From Bacillota bacterium (lineage in GTDB: Bacteria > Bacillota > Clostridia > Clostridiales > Clostridiaceae), in NCBI GenBank assembly GCA_021781745.1, contig JAJXWH010000021.1:1-64000 (forward strand): a stretch of DNA of 64,000 nucleotides. The letters are read 5' to 3'. Below, piece by piece: positions 46,972 through 57,160 of this stretch. The notes beneath the pieces were generated by a model that worked only from the letters and a program-made list of their open reading frames with translations, did not search any database and was not told where the DNA came from. Every line of letters begins with the position of its first letter. Within the stretch, counting starts at the first letter, position 1. A program made the position numbers and the translations under genes.

Positions 46972-47943
46972 TTATTCAATTCCTATGAAATTTAGTACTT
47001 GTTTAGAATTGTATTTAATCATATCATTAACATCATTCATATCTGGATATGATTTTTCCTTGAGCTCTAATGCACCTGAGAGACATGAAATATGCAAATG
47101 CATCTTATAAAATTTTAATCTGTCTAAATCAAGATTATCTTCATTAAAATATTTGTAGCACTCACCAAATCTAAATTGTAAAAAACTATGCTCATATTCT
47201 GCATCAAAAAACATAGCACTCTCTATATCTATTAAGTAAGTATGAAGATTTTCATCTACAAAAACATGATTAGGCCCTAATTCCCCGTGTATAAATGTAT
47301 AGTCATTTCGAGGCTTTACATTGTCATATAATTCTCGTATTTTGTTAATTAGCATAATCTTATTTTTTAGTATTCCTTCATGAAATCTTGAAGAATATTC
47401 AATTCATTTTATGCTTCTTATTAATAATATTTCTTCACTTCTACTACCTAATGCTCTTTCAGCTTTAAGATTTCCATAAAACTTATTTTTGATAGAATGC
47501 ATTTTCTTAATGTTCTCATTTAAATCAGTAAATACTTTATATTTAGTCTCTTCATCAGCATAAAAATATTTTTCAATGTCTCCGCCTGCTGTATATTCAA
47601 CTAGTGCAAAATCAAATGAGTAATCTTTCTTACTTCTGTCTATATAATAAATTTTTGGTGTCCTAATTCCATTTTGTGTGAGGAATTTATTGTTTAATTC
47701 AAATAAATCCGCCCCACTTGATTCAAATATATCATTATCATTTATTTTACAATTAAAATAATTCATAGAATTATCCCAAATATAAAGAATAGAGAAAAAG
47801 CCTTTATTGCACTCGATTTTATATGTTACTTTCTGTGCACCTCCATAAAGTCTAATAATCTTAAGTATTTTATAGTCTTGACCTAAGCTTTTACATAAAA
47901 TCTTTTGTAAATATACTACTTCTATATGATAATCTTTATTCAT
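46972..47943 (-). pseudogene. APH/choline-kinase-like phosphotransferase with one in-frame TGA
   Basis: The frame is open for about 323 codons apart from a single TGA at 47404-47406. The first part (179 codons) has the N-lobe with ATP-site residues (RLYGGAQKVTYKIE). After the stop, sixteen codons lead into the second part, which has the catalytic FIHGELGPNHVFVDEN and LIDIESA motifs. The context SIK-stop-IEYSSRF suggests that a Trp TGG became TGA. It is either a recent nonsense pseudogene or two non-functional pieces. The start has an AAGGAG site. Confidence 0.75.
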
Positions 47944-48088
47944 TTAGTTTATCTCCTTACAATTGATATCTTTTCTATAATCAAATGTACTCGCGAGTTA
48001 TTCTGATAATAAAATTTTATCATTTTATACATATATTACTAGACTTATAATTTCCAATGTGTTATCATAATGTCATAAGTTTTTTAAA

Positions 48089-48118
48089 AATCACTAGAGA
48101 ATTTCTAGTGATTTTTTG
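48089..48118 (+). terminator. Orphan terminator
   Basis: AATCACTAGA (48089-48098) and TCTAGTGATT (48104-48113) with a T run after. No complete plus-strand gene precedes it, so it is probably a relic of a lost gene. Confidence 0.65.
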
Positions 48119-48188
48119 CTTTTCAATAACTTATTTTTATTAACTTATTTTATGCCCTTAACTTTTCCAATAATTCTATTAATAATAC

Positions 48189-48269
48189 TCTTTGGATAAA
48201 TTAAGTACAATAATACCAACAAAGCTCGGAGTTGTTATAGATAATGATAATTCTGACAAAGTGGCGTGA
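48189..48269 (+). pseudogene. 3' remnant of an unknown gene, copy 2
   Basis: An open 27-codon stretch reads SLDKLSTIIPTKLGVVIDND and NSDKVA before TGA. It matches the copy at 46827-46925 in protein and DNA (AAGCTCGGAGTTG against AAGCTTGGAGTTG). A terminator follows directly, as in copy 1. Apart from this and two hairpins, 47944-48423 holds no gene that I can see. Confidence 0.5.
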
Positions 48270-48271
48270 GA

Positions 48272-48311
48272 AAAGGCTATAAACATTAATTTTTCAATGT
48301 TTATAGCCTTT
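48272..48311 (+). terminator. Terminator after copy-2 remnant
   Basis: A perfect 16-bp stem (AAAGGCTATAAACATT with AATGTTTATAGCCTTT) resembling the terminator that follows copy 1. Confidence 0.8.
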
Positions 48312-48423
48312 AAACTTTTTATGCTTTTCATTTTACAAATTGAATTATTAACTTGTATACATTAACTAAGCATTTAAATTTTAAGTTAAATTACTGGTTG
48401 GTGCAAAAGTTGAATATTGCTAA

Positions 48424-49035
48424 CTAATATAAAGATGTAGGAAGTTTGCATTCTATCATTTCCATACAATTTGTATTGTTCTCTAATGTGCCCGTTATAA
48501 TTTTAATATGATTTGCAAATATGGTTGGATAATCAATTTCATCATATTCTGCACGAATTAGAAATGCAAGTTGTTCTTTATCTATAGAAAATTGAGGTAT
48601 CTTGCCATTTATGCTTCTATGGGCGTCTATTCGAATCCATTTGTTTATTGATGAAAGAAAAACCGCATTTAGAGCGTGTATGGCATATCTTATTCCTGGA
48701 GTGTCGTCTAAAGATACTCTTTAATAACAAAAGCCCGTTGGAATACCTTGGAATCTCAATAATGAAGCTAATAACATTGACTTTGCATAACAGATACCTT
48801 CTTTATACATTAATACTTCTGAAGCTGTTCTTGTGACCCTCTCACCTTTAATATCGCAAAAATGTGAAATTTCGTCTCGTAAATATTCAAAAGCAATTCT
48901 AACCTTTTCAATTTCGTCCATATTCCTATGAAACAATTCCTTAATCTTGTCCCGAATAATTTTTTTATCAAAATCTACATATTTGCTTGCTACTAAATAG
49001 TTTGATAAATCTTCATGCTCCAATATTAAATTCAT
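48424..49035 (-). pseudogene. Transglutaminase-like protein with one in-frame TAA
   Basis: The frame is open for 203 codons except for one TAA at 48721-48723. Before it lies the catalytic-Cys motif EGICYAKSMLLASLLR; after it come the His (RYAIHALNAV) and Asp (WIRIDAHR) segments of a transglutaminase-like cysteine protease fold. The context GFCY-stop-RVSLDD suggests that a Gln CAA became TAA. Without read-through the product lacks two of three catalytic residues. It is the second neighbouring gene broken by a single stop codon. Confidence 0.75.
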
Positions 49036-49143
49036 TCATGTACCCCCATCTAAAAATAATCTCTACTTCACATCAATTTACAATGCTATATATTTTTTTA
49101 ACTTTTACACCTCTTAAAACAAGCGAACTATATCATAAAAATG

Positions 49144-49572
49144 TTAATAAGTAATAATAACCTTGCAACTCTCATCTCCCCATGCAATAGCTTCTTCTAA
49201 GACTACATCTACATCTTTCCCAATCACCTTTTCAAAAACCTCTTTTGCCCAGCCACGTGTACACATACAATATGAGTTTGATTCAACATGCTTTCTATTT
49301 GGACAATTGCACTGTTTATATACAATTGTAATGGTATTCCCTTCTTTTCTTAACCTTCCTTCACAAAATCCTTTATTCATTTTCTCAATTATTATATCAA
49401 CACTATCAGTATCTCCAAGAGATTTAATAATTTCTTCCACTTCTTTCATTGCCCCACATTCATTTGCACAAATACGTCCACAATTTTCAATAACTTTTTC
49501 GCTTAATTCCTTACCCAATTCTTTTTCAAGTGTATCTACCAAGTTGTTTGTCCAAGATTTTAAAAATTCCAT
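49144..49572 (-). CDS. Cys-rich conserved protein (DUF6144-like)
   Basis: The 142-residue soluble protein has ten cysteines, grouped as ENCGRICANECG near 29-40, KQCNCPNRKH near 86-95 and SYCMCTRGW near 100-107. The arrangement suggests metal binding. The C-terminus (DVVLEEAIAWGDESCKVIITY) resembles the end of V4R/L-2-amino-thiazoline hydrolase-like domains, and similar clostridial proteins are filed as DUF6144. The name is from memory and is tentative. It has a GGGAGG site and stands alone. Confidence 0.6.
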   Translation of the reverse strand: MEFLKSWTNNLVDTLEKELGKELSEKVIENCGRICANECGAMKEVEEIIKSLGDTDSVDIIIEKMNKGFCEGRLRKEGNTITIVYKQCNCPNRKHVESNSYCMCTRGWAKEVFEKVIGKDVDVVLEEAIAWGDESCKVIITY

Positions 49573-49809
49573 AATGGCCTCCCATAAATGTAAATTGAAA
49601 ACAAATATCGTTATTTATATATTATATCAAGTTAAATATAACAACAGCGTGTCGTATTTTAATATCAAGTATCTTCACAATATGAGTTGTGTCGATGGTG
49701 ATCGATGTTGAGACCTAAAATAGCACATACTTACTATTACGTTTTATAAGAAGTGGGGGCAGCAGTAGTATGATTCAGTAAAAAAATCTACTTATAATTA
49801 TTACATAAC

Positions 49810-51345
49810 TCAAATTTTCGGCTTAAAACAAAAAAACTCCTTTTTATCATTTTTGCAAATTACCTGAGCCAAATTCCTTCCACTTAATAAAGCTGCTGGC
49901 AGTCCCCCACCTGGTACTAACCAATGCCCTGCCATATAAAAGTTTTTTAGTCCTGGTAAGGTATTTCTAACTGGCGAAGATGACAATAAATTATTTTGAG
50001 GCATCCATCCTTGCATGCTTCCCTTCCAATTCCCTGTGTATCTGTTAAAAGTAGCTGGTGTTGCAACATCAACAACTTCAAGTTTATCCTTTAGATTTCC
50101 AAATTTATTATCAAGTATATTTACTACTTTCTGTGCAATTGAATCTTTTATTTCTTTATAATTGCAATAATTGTTTTTACGAAGCTCAATCCAATAATCC
50201 GCATTTTTTGTAGTTAAGGTTACAGTAATAGTAGTTTTACCTTCTGGAGCCATAGTCCTATCATAATTATAAATATGAGCTTCCATTCTGTTATATTTAG
50301 ATCCATCCTCCAGTTTCAATTCTTCATCTAAAGGAAAACGAAGTAAATGTGGAGTTTCTTCAAACGCTCTTGAAACTCCAAGAGAAATTAGTAATGCTGA
50401 TTCGAACACCTCAAATGTTTTTTGATTTTTTAATGAAGTTATAACATTATCAGTATATTTACCTTCTAAAGCTTTAAAAACAGTGAAATTCCAATCAGCA
50501 GCTGAAATTACTGTATCTGCATGGACCACCACATTATCCTTAGTCTGAATACCAACTGCTGTGTTATTTTCAGTTATGACTTTACTAACCCCAATATTGA
50601 ACTTTATTTTACCTCCAAGCTTATAATATCTCTCTTCAAGACGTCTAGATAAAGCAAGTGAACCACCTACTGGATATCCTGCAGAGCCAGAACTAAAATA
50701 TGCTAACTGCATTGCTATAAACAATACTGAATACTCTTGTCCTTCATAAAGCAGTTCAAAAGCTTCTTTTAGAAATTTACTTTTAAACCTTTCTGAAAAA
50801 GTCATAGTTGTAATTTTATTCCATTTCAATAAGAACTTTATTACACGAATATATGTAATTAGCTTAATTCTATCAAAAACATTTCTCACTTCTGGTGCTT
50901 TTTCAATTAACGGAGGCAGGTTATATTTTTGTATAAACTTTATTGAATCAATAAATTCTTTTATTGGCATTCTATCTTCTGGAGATAAATCAAGAAGATA
51001 TCTCTCAAGTTTATCTACATTTGAGTATAAAGTAAATACTTTATTACCATACTTGTCTGTATTTTCTTTCAATTCAATAAAGACTCTCGTAGAATGATTT
51101 ACAAATTCCATTTCCTCTAACTCTAATAATTCTGACCAAAGTTTATAAAAGGCACTACCTTTATCTGATCCAACTAAATAGTGTATACATCCATCAAAAG
51201 TATAACTAGCTCTCTTCCAACTTGTACAAAGTCCCCCTGGAATGCTGTGTTTTTCATAAATTTCAGTTTCATATCCATTCATCTGCAAGTAACTCCCAAC
51301 AGCTAATCCTGCAAAACCTGCTCCAATAATTATAATCTTTTTCAT
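49810..51345 (-). CDS. FAD-dependent oxidoreductase, phytoene desaturase/carotenoid isomerase-like
   Basis: The 511-residue protein has an N-terminal FAD-binding motif (IIGAGFAGLAVGSYLQMNGY), the YEKHSIPGGLCTSW segment of COG1233, GYPVGGSLALSRRLEERYYK in the middle and a C-terminal AGHWLVPGGGLPAALLSGR. It probably acts on a polyprenyl or fatty substrate; no carotenoid genes are nearby. It follows the TetR gene by about 40 bp, so the two form an operon. Confidence 0.88.
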   Translation of the reverse strand: MKKIIIIGAGFAGLAVGSYLQMNGYETEIYEKHSIPGGLCTSWKRASYTFDGCIHYLVGSDKGSAFYKLWSELLELEEMEFVNHSTRVFIELKENTDKYGNKVFTLYSNVDKLERYLLDLSPEDRMPIKEFIDSIKFIQKYNLPPLIEKAPEVRNVFDRIKLITYIRVIKFLLKWNKITTMTFSERFKSKFLKEAFELLYEGQEYSVLFIAMQLAYFSSGSAGYPVGGSLALSRRLEERYYKLGGKIKFNIGVSKVITENNTAVGIQTKDNVVVHADTVISAADWNFTVFKALEGKYTDNVITSLKNQKTFEVFESALLISLGVSRAFEETPHLLRFPLDEELKLEDGSKYNRMEAHIYNYDRTMAPEGKTTITVTLTTKNADYWIELRKNNYCNYKEIKDSIAQKVVNILDNKFGNLKDKLEVVDVATPATFNRYTGNWKGSMQGWMPQNNLLSSSPVRNTLPGLKNFYMAGHWLVPGGGLPAALLSGRNLAQVICKNDKKEFFCFKPKI

Positions 51346-51386
51346 AACATCTTCCCTTCCCTATAATTCTTTACTCCTAACTACCC

Positions 51387-52028
51387 CTATATATTTAAAA
51401 GATAAATCAATGATTTTCCTAAAGTCTCACACAGTCCTAAAATATCCATGTCCCTATTATTCATTGAGCTTATAGCTGCATCATCTAAAATGCCATCCAT
51501 AGCAACTCCTATGAAATTCATAAGCTTCTCCGCTTCAATAATTGGTTTGAAATCACCTTTTTCAATATGTTGAAGGATATATTCCATAAATCTGTTTTGA
51601 ATATAACTAAAACTTTGTTTAAAATTCATCATATCTATTAAATTCTCTGTTTCTTTTATATTCTGTGCATGAAGAACCAGCAATTCAAAATACATTTTTC
51701 CTCCCATTGTATCCTGCAATGACACAATATAATCTGCCATTATTTTGAAACCTTCCATTATAAAAACTTTTGGCTCTTTTTCTGCTGAAATCGCTTCATC
51801 CATTTGCTTTTCCATAATTCCAACAGGCGTATTACGATTAGCTATTTCTATATAAATTTCCTCCAAACTTGAATAATATCTATAAATAGCTCCCTGACTG
51901 AGCTTAGTTTCTTTAATTACATCCCTCATTGTCATTTCATATAAAGGCTTTTCTTTAATAACCTTAGCTGCACAATCCAATATAAATTTTTTTCTGATCT
52001 CCAAATATTCTTTTGTAACCTTTGGCAT
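51387..52028 (-). CDS. TetR/AcrR family transcriptional regulator
   Basis: The 213-residue protein has the N-terminal TetR helix-turn-helix (KKFILDCAAKVIKEK, MTMRDVIKETKLSQGAIYRY near 33-52) and a helical ligand domain. It is the first gene before the CrtI-like oxidoreductase and likely controls it. A GACACACAGTCACTT-like repeat of TGACACA/GTGACAC upstream (52054-52112) may be its operator. Confidence 0.9.
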   Translation of the reverse strand: MPKVTKEYLEIRKKFILDCAAKVIKEKPLYEMTMRDVIKETKLSQGAIYRYYSSLEEIYIEIANRNTPVGIMEKQMDEAISAEKEPKVFIMEGFKIMADYIVSLQDTMGGKMYFELLVLHAQNIKETENLIDMMNFKQSFSYIQNRFMEYILQHIEKGDFKPIIEAEKLMNFIGVAMDGILDDAAISSMNNRDMDILGLCETLGKSLIYLLNI

Positions 52029-52169
52029 TTTCTATTCCTCCTTATTTTAAAATGACACACAGTCACTTATCTTAACTTACCATTTATATTTTTTCCTGTC
52101 AATATAAAAGTGACACATTATCATTTTATCTTTTTATAAAAAAAAGAAATATTAGTCTAAGTATTCCTT

Positions 52170-52598
52170 TTAATCATTATTATAATTAGAACTACATGCT
52201 CCAACAACATCAGCATTAGGATATGAATATCCTCCAATGACATTCCCCTCTGATAACATAACATATACATTTACTCCATCTTTAGCATTATTATCTTGTC
52301 TTTCCATAGGATGATTTTTTACTGTAAAGCCATATACAACTATTTCTTTACCAAAATACTTTTCTGGTTCAACTGTTTGCGCACCCCATACTTTTTGATA
52401 TGGGATTGTTCCCTTTCCACCATAAAGTTTACTTTTTTCTAATGTATACTTCTGTATTTCGCCTTTTCGAGCAATAATCGTATATCCTTGAGATGTAACA
52501 AAATCTTCTGCTATCTTTTCATCACCAATAATATTTTGGGTACAGCCTATAAATGTTATAATTATTAATCCAATTAAAACAGATAATAATTTTCTCAT
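52170..52598 (-). CDS. Small lipoprotein
   Basis: The 142-residue precursor has a signal peptide with lipobox TFIGC at about 15-19 and a ~120-residue extracytoplasmic domain. The DEKIAEDFVTSQGYTIIARKG start resembles DUF4830-type domains, but I am not certain. The rest reads as a mixed alpha/beta domain with no catalytic motif. An AGGAG site precedes the ATG. Confidence 0.7.
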   Translation of the reverse strand: MRKLLSVLIGLIIITFIGCTQNIIGDEKIAEDFVTSQGYTIIARKGEIQKYTLEKSKLYGGKGTIPYQKVWGAQTVEPEKYFGKEIVVYGFTVKNHPMERQDNNAKDGVNVYVMLSEGNVIGGYSYPNADVVGACSSNYNND

Positions 52599-52694
52599 AC
52601 AAGTCTCCTATATATTATTTTAATGTTTTATAGAAATTTTCAAGTTATCTTTTATCATATTATTATGTGCTCCTTGTGACTGCTCCACTCCATT

Positions 52695-52919
52695 GTAAGC
52701 GTACTATAATAAGTACCTTGAAAATAAAAAGTCCTGGTTTCCCAGGACTTTTTTAAGTTCTACATTTTTAACCCTGCATTTATCTGGAAGAGATGCTGAC
52801 CAAGGCAAAAGCTCCTGCAGAAAATTTAGGTCTGTATCTGACATATGCTTTGGTATATTCTCTAATAAATGCGTTAAATAGTTATAAGGATTATGACTTC
52901 TATTGAAGAAGACAAACAT
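52695..52919 (-). mobile_element. IS66-family transposase C-terminal remnant
   Basis: A 71-codon frame (52704-52919) reads SHNPYNYLTHLLENIPKH and LNFLQELLPWSASLPDKCR, the typical C-terminal end of IS66 TnpC transposases. The rest of the gene is absent. The sequence GTAAGCGTACTATAATAAGT from 52695, just outside the frame, may be the old right inverted repeat. A terminator hairpin (52726-52753) lies inside the tail of the frame. Confidence 0.75.
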
Positions 52920-52993
52920 AGATTTGGGGCTGTATGACTCAAAATATGCATTGGATTATGGGCTTATTATTTTTTGATCCTAATAAGGAAAAA

Positions 52994-53033
52994 TACAAGG
53001 GGAAATTCAAAAACAACAGAATTTCCTCTTGTA
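52994..53033 (-). terminator. Terminator of mgtC
   Basis: TACAAGGGGAAATTC pairs with GAATTTCCTCTTGTA (one G-U pair), with T-rich tails on both strands, 18 bp after the mgtC stop codon. Confidence 0.8.
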
Positions 53034-53050
53034 CTTTTTTCCATAAAAAA

Positions 53051-53758
53051 CTACATTATTTCTTCAATAGAACATACATTTCCAATAGTATGAAGCTTTA
53101 AAATATACTCTGCATGATCAATTTTTTTAGCCAAAGTTAAAGTCATTGTGAGTCCAATAATATGCCTGTCAAGTTCATTTGCTTTCTTAACTTCTATATT
53201 TGAAATCTTTGTTCCATCTGATTTTACAGTATTCATAAAGTTCGTAACACCAGTTATATCCTTAAGTTCAGCGTATACCTCTAATACTTTTGAATGATGT
53301 CTTGAATATAGATCTAGTCTATGAAGCCCTGTTACTACTCCAAATAAAAAGACACATGATATAATTGCACCTTCGTAAAATCCAATTCCTATTGCTAGAC
53401 CCATACATGCACAAGCCCAAAGACCTGCTGCAGTTGTAAGGCCTTTAACCTGATTCTTTCCAACAACAATTATTGTACCTACACCCAAAAATCCAATACC
53501 ACTTATTACTTGAGCTCCCATTCTACTTACATCACCTTTAAAGTTTAGAACATCATTCATGTACTGACTTGTTATCATTATCAATGTTGCGCCAATACAA
53601 ACTAAAATATGAGTTCTAAAACCTGCCGGCCTATTTTTTCTACCTCGTTCCGCCCCAATAATTCCAGCACAGACTGTTGCAAGTGTAAGTCTTAATATTA
53701 TAGATATAGTGTTGATCTCTCTCAAATAGACAGCTATTTCATTTATTTCTTCTACCAT
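53051..53758 (-). CDS. mgtC: MgtC/SapB family membrane protein
   Basis: The 235-residue protein has the MgtC core: about five membrane segments with the signature GAERGRKNRPAGFRTHILVC near 41-60 and GIGFLGVGTIIV, followed by a cytoplasmic ~75-residue C-terminal domain of ACT-like character. MgtC proteins help growth at low magnesium and modulate the F-type ATPase in pathogens; the role in clostridia is unclear. It lies 34 bp after the SNF2 gene on the same strand. Confidence 0.9.
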   Translation of the reverse strand: MVEEINEIAVYLREINTISIILRLTLATVCAGIIGAERGRKNRPAGFRTHILVCIGATLIMITSQYMNDVLNFKGDVSRMGAQVISGIGFLGVGTIIVVGKNQVKGLTTAAGLWACACMGLAIGIGFYEGAIISCVFLFGVVTGLHRLDLYSRHHSKVLEVYAELKDITGVTNFMNTVKSDGTKISNIEVKKANELDRHIIGLTMTLTLAKKIDHAEYILKLHTIGNVCSIEEIM

Positions 53759-53791
53759 ATAATCACCACTATAATTTATGACATATTTTCA

Positions 53792-56700
53792 TTAAATATT
53801 ACTATAATTAAATAAATCTAAAATTTCATTCTCATTTAAAGTATTTATAAACGTTCCTACTGACAAATCATCACTTAATATTTTATTTATCAATTCCCTT
53901 TTAGAATCCTGAAGCTCAACTATCTTTTCTTCAATAGTGTCACTTGATATTAACTTAATTACTTCCACAACATTTTTTTGTCCAATTCTATGAGCTCTAT
54001 CTGTAGCTTGATCTTCAACAGCTGGATTCCACCATGGGTCGAAATGTATTACAATGTCTGCACTAGTTAAATTTAATCCTGTACCCCCAGCTTTTAAGGA
54101 TACTAAAAAAACATTCTTTTCTCCATTGTTAAATTCATCAACCATTTTAATTCTATTTATTGATGAAACTGACCCATCTAAGTAAGAAAATTCAAATTGT
54201 TTTTCTTTAAGTATCTTTCCGATATTTTTTAACACTGAAGTAAATTGTGAAAATACTAATATCTTATGTCCTTCTTCAATGCTTTGTTCTAATAGTTCAA
54301 TTAGCGCATCTATTTTCCCACTGGTTCCTAAGTAATTATCCATAGTTACAGATGGATCTAAGCATATTTGGCGCAGCTTAGTTATATACGATAATATCTC
54401 AATTTTACTTTTAGTAAATTCAAAATCTTCTACTTTCTTTTGAATTAAATCTTTAACATAATTTGCATAAGTTTCATAAACCACTTTTTGTTCATCGCTT
54501 AAAGGTACTAATAACCGTTTTTCAATTTTATCAGGTAATTCTTTAATTACATTTTTCTTATATCTTCTAAGAATAAATGGCTTAACCAGTCTATTTAATT
54601 CTTCCAAAATTTCTGGACCTTCTTCAAGCCTTCTATAGTATCTACTAACAAATTTCTTTTCAGAATATAAATACCCTGGCATTATAAAATCAAAAATTGA
54701 CCATAATTCCATTAATGAATTTTCTATTGGTGTACCTGTTAATGCAAATCTATTCCTTGATTTTATTTCCTTAACAGACTTTGCACTTAAGGATAATTGA
54801 TTTTTAATGTTTTGAGCTTCATCTAAAATGCAATAGTCAAATTCCATATCATATAATTCTAAGTCTCTTCTTAATAGATTATAGGTTGTTATGATAACAT
54901 CATATTCTTTGTAATTTTTTATAAGCTTTTCTCTTTCATCTCGGCTTCCATTTGAAATTGCTATTTTCATAGAAGGTGCAAACTTTCTAAATTCATTTTT
55001 CCAGTTATATATTAAAGAAGTAGGTGCAATAATAATTGTTTTAGAATTAGGTTTAGATAATAATAATGTTATTGTTTGAAGAGTTTTTCCAAGACCCATC
55101 TCATCACCTAAAATACCACCAAATCCTAAATAATCTAAAGTTCTGAACCAATTATACCCATCCTTTTGATACTCCCTTAGCTTTGCTTGAAGGCCATATG
55201 GAGGCTGAAAAGACTTATCTTTAATATTTTTTAATCTGTCTTTTATTACTTTAATTTCTTCACAACCTTTTATAAATCTCATATTCTTATCTTCTAAATA
55301 ATCTTCAAGATAAGCTGCCTTATTCATTGGCACTTCAATTAAGTTATTATTTAATTCCTCTTCCAATAGCAAATTATCCATCAAAATTAAAGCCTCTTTT
55401 AATGAAGCTTCCTCTAAATCTAAAAATTCTCCATTTTCGAGTTTATAGTATTTTAAATTATCTCTGAAACTTCTAAGTATCTTAGCAGTTTCTTCATAGG
55501 ATAAATCTGCTATTTTAAATTCAAATTCAAAATAATTGTATTTCCCTTTTCGCACTTCTCCCTTAAAGTCAGATTTCTTAATATCTTTTAGTCCTTTAAA
55601 TCTTTCTGAATAAAATACTTCTCCATACTTTTGAATCTTTTCTATTTCATATTTAAAAAGTCTAAACGCATCCTCATCATCTCTAAAGAAAAACAATCTT
55701 CCATTGACTTCCTCAAAACCAAGACTTTTAAGCACTCCTAAAACTTCATGTTCTTTGTTCACATCTCTATAAATGATTTTATCTTTGTATTCATCGAAGT
55801 AATTAAATTCATGACCTTCATAAGAGACCTTAAATAATAAAGATATATCCTTATCTTTATCAAAATAAAAACTAAAGTTAACCGGTCCAATAACTACTTT
55901 ATCTCTTATTTCTTTTGATAAAGTTAAGTCATTTGTTACTTTTTGAACAGATGGTATTAATTCCGTTAATATTTTATTTTCATTACATTTATTAAAACTA
56001 ACTTGATTGGTTGCATTAAATATTTTTATATATGGAGACAGCCTTTCACATTGTTCTACTGATGGAATATAAATTGAAGTTCCATATAAGAATACATCTT
56101 CATTTTGTGTTAGAGGTTCAGGTATGCCGTTTGGAGCTTTTAATTCTATGATATCTTTTTTGCTGCTTAAAGCAAAAGGAATAGGCATATCTCCTTCTAT
56201 TATTTCAGATTCTAAGATTCTATAGAAAAAACCATCCCCTAAGAAAATTCGATTTTTTTTAACTATATTAAGAAATTCCTTAAACATTATATCTGGAATA
56301 GTTAGTGTTTTTCCCTCAATTAATTTATCTTGATGCCTTCTAAAGTTCCTATCATATTCAGCCAAAGTTTTAATATTATTCATGAATTTAATTAATCTTT
56401 TGTCTTCAAACGAAAAAGATTGTTTTTTTAAATCAAGGATAAAATCTTTACCATATTTTATTGGAACATTATTATAAATAGAAATTAAAAAAGAGTTAAT
56501 ATCTTTGACTATATACATTTTATTACTTCTATTTTTCAAACCTATTTTAAATTCCACTTGAAGCTTAGAAGACCAATTATTCTTATTTATAATAATATCA
56601 ACTTTAAGTTTATCCCTATCCGTATCACCAATAAGTAATGATAATAAATCATCATTATTATTATCTTTCAATTTTGATTTCGTACTTTTAAAATTTATAA

Positions 56701-57058
56701 CATTTGTAATTTTATTTCTTAAATTTTCGTCCTCATCAATTTCTCTTAAAAAGCTATAGAAGGTTACAACCAAATGTTTGCAACAATAATTATCCTTTGA
56801 AAATTCATTTTTTTCAAACTCTAAACAGCTGCAATGAGTTCCAATAATATCCTTTGTTATATTGTCAATTTCAATTTTACAAGAATATTCATTAAACAGA
56901 CTTTCTGAAACCACAAATGAATTTATCTTAATATAATCATTGTCTACATTAATATTTAAATCTTTAAGCAAATCATTTTTTAACACACGCTGTCCTTTAG
57001 CTAATATTGAATTAGTTATATTTTTACTAAAACCTTCTAGTAAAATTTGTTTTATCAA
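53792..57058 (-). CDS. SWIM-domain SNF2-family helicase
   Basis: The 1088-residue protein has an N-terminal SWIM zinc finger (C-S-C near 78-80 with CCKHLVV), a long bacterial SNF2-associated region, and a C-terminal SNF2 motor: GDEMGLGKTLQT (motif I), ILDEAQNIKN (II), ALTGTPIENS (III), FSQFTSVL (IV), SLKAGGTGLNLT (V) and DRAHRIGQ (VI). It is a DNA translocase related to bacterial HepA/YwqA-like proteins, whose targets are unclear. TTG at 57058 is 5-6 nt after AGGTGA; an earlier GTG at 57067 overlaps that site. Confidence 0.9.
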   Translation of the reverse strand: MIKQILLEGFSKNITNSILAKGQRVLKNDLLKDLNINVDNDYIKINSFVVSESLFNEYSCKIEIDNITKDIIGTHCSCLEFEKNEFSKDNYCCKHLVVTFYSFLREIDEDENLRNKITNVINFKSTKSKLKDNNNDDLLSLLIGDTDRDKLKVDIIINKNNWSSKLQVEFKIGLKNRSNKMYIVKDINSFLISIYNNVPIKYGKDFILDLKKQSFSFEDKRLIKFMNNIKTLAEYDRNFRRHQDKLIEGKTLTIPDIMFKEFLNIVKKNRIFLGDGFFYRILESEIIEGDMPIPFALSSKKDIIELKAPNGIPEPLTQNEDVFLYGTSIYIPSVEQCERLSPYIKIFNATNQVSFNKCNENKILTELIPSVQKVTNDLTLSKEIRDKVVIGPVNFSFYFDKDKDISLLFKVSYEGHEFNYFDEYKDKIIYRDVNKEHEVLGVLKSLGFEEVNGRLFFFRDDEDAFRLFKYEIEKIQKYGEVFYSERFKGLKDIKKSDFKGEVRKGKYNYFEFEFKIADLSYEETAKILRSFRDNLKYYKLENGEFLDLEEASLKEALILMDNLLLEEELNNNLIEVPMNKAAYLEDYLEDKNMRFIKGCEEIKVIKDRLKNIKDKSFQPPYGLQAKLREYQKDGYNWFRTLDYLGFGGILGDEMGLGKTLQTITLLLSKPNSKTIIIAPTSLIYNWKNEFRKFAPSMKIAISNGSRDEREKLIKNYKEYDVIITTYNLLRRDLELYDMEFDYCILDEAQNIKNQLSLSAKSVKEIKSRNRFALTGTPIENSLMELWSIFDFIMPGYLYSEKKFVSRYYRRLEEGPEILEELNRLVKPFILRRYKKNVIKELPDKIEKRLLVPLSDEQKVVYETYANYVKDLIQKKVEDFEFTKSKIEILSYITKLRQICLDPSVTMDNYLGTSGKIDALIELLEQSIEEGHKILVFSQFTSVLKNIGKILKEKQFEFSYLDGSVSSINRIKMVDEFNNGEKNVFLVSLKAGGTGLNLTSADIVIHFDPWWNPAVEDQATDRAHRIGQKNVVEVIKLISSDTIEEKIVELQDSKRELINKILSDDLSVGTFINTLNENEILDLFNYSNI

Positions 57059-57160
57059 AATTATCACCTACATTTATATTTATTAACTTATCTTCGAATT
57101 ATAAAGAAAATGCTACATCTTAATCTCAAATTAAGGCATATGACTTACTATAACTCTCTT

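Noticed and set aside
47404..48723. Programmed stop-codon read-through or selenocysteine in the two interrupted genes
   Set aside because: The stops are different (TGA and TAA), no stable hairpin typical of a bacterial SECIS was evident after the TGA, and the region is full of other gene relics. Nonsense decay is simpler.
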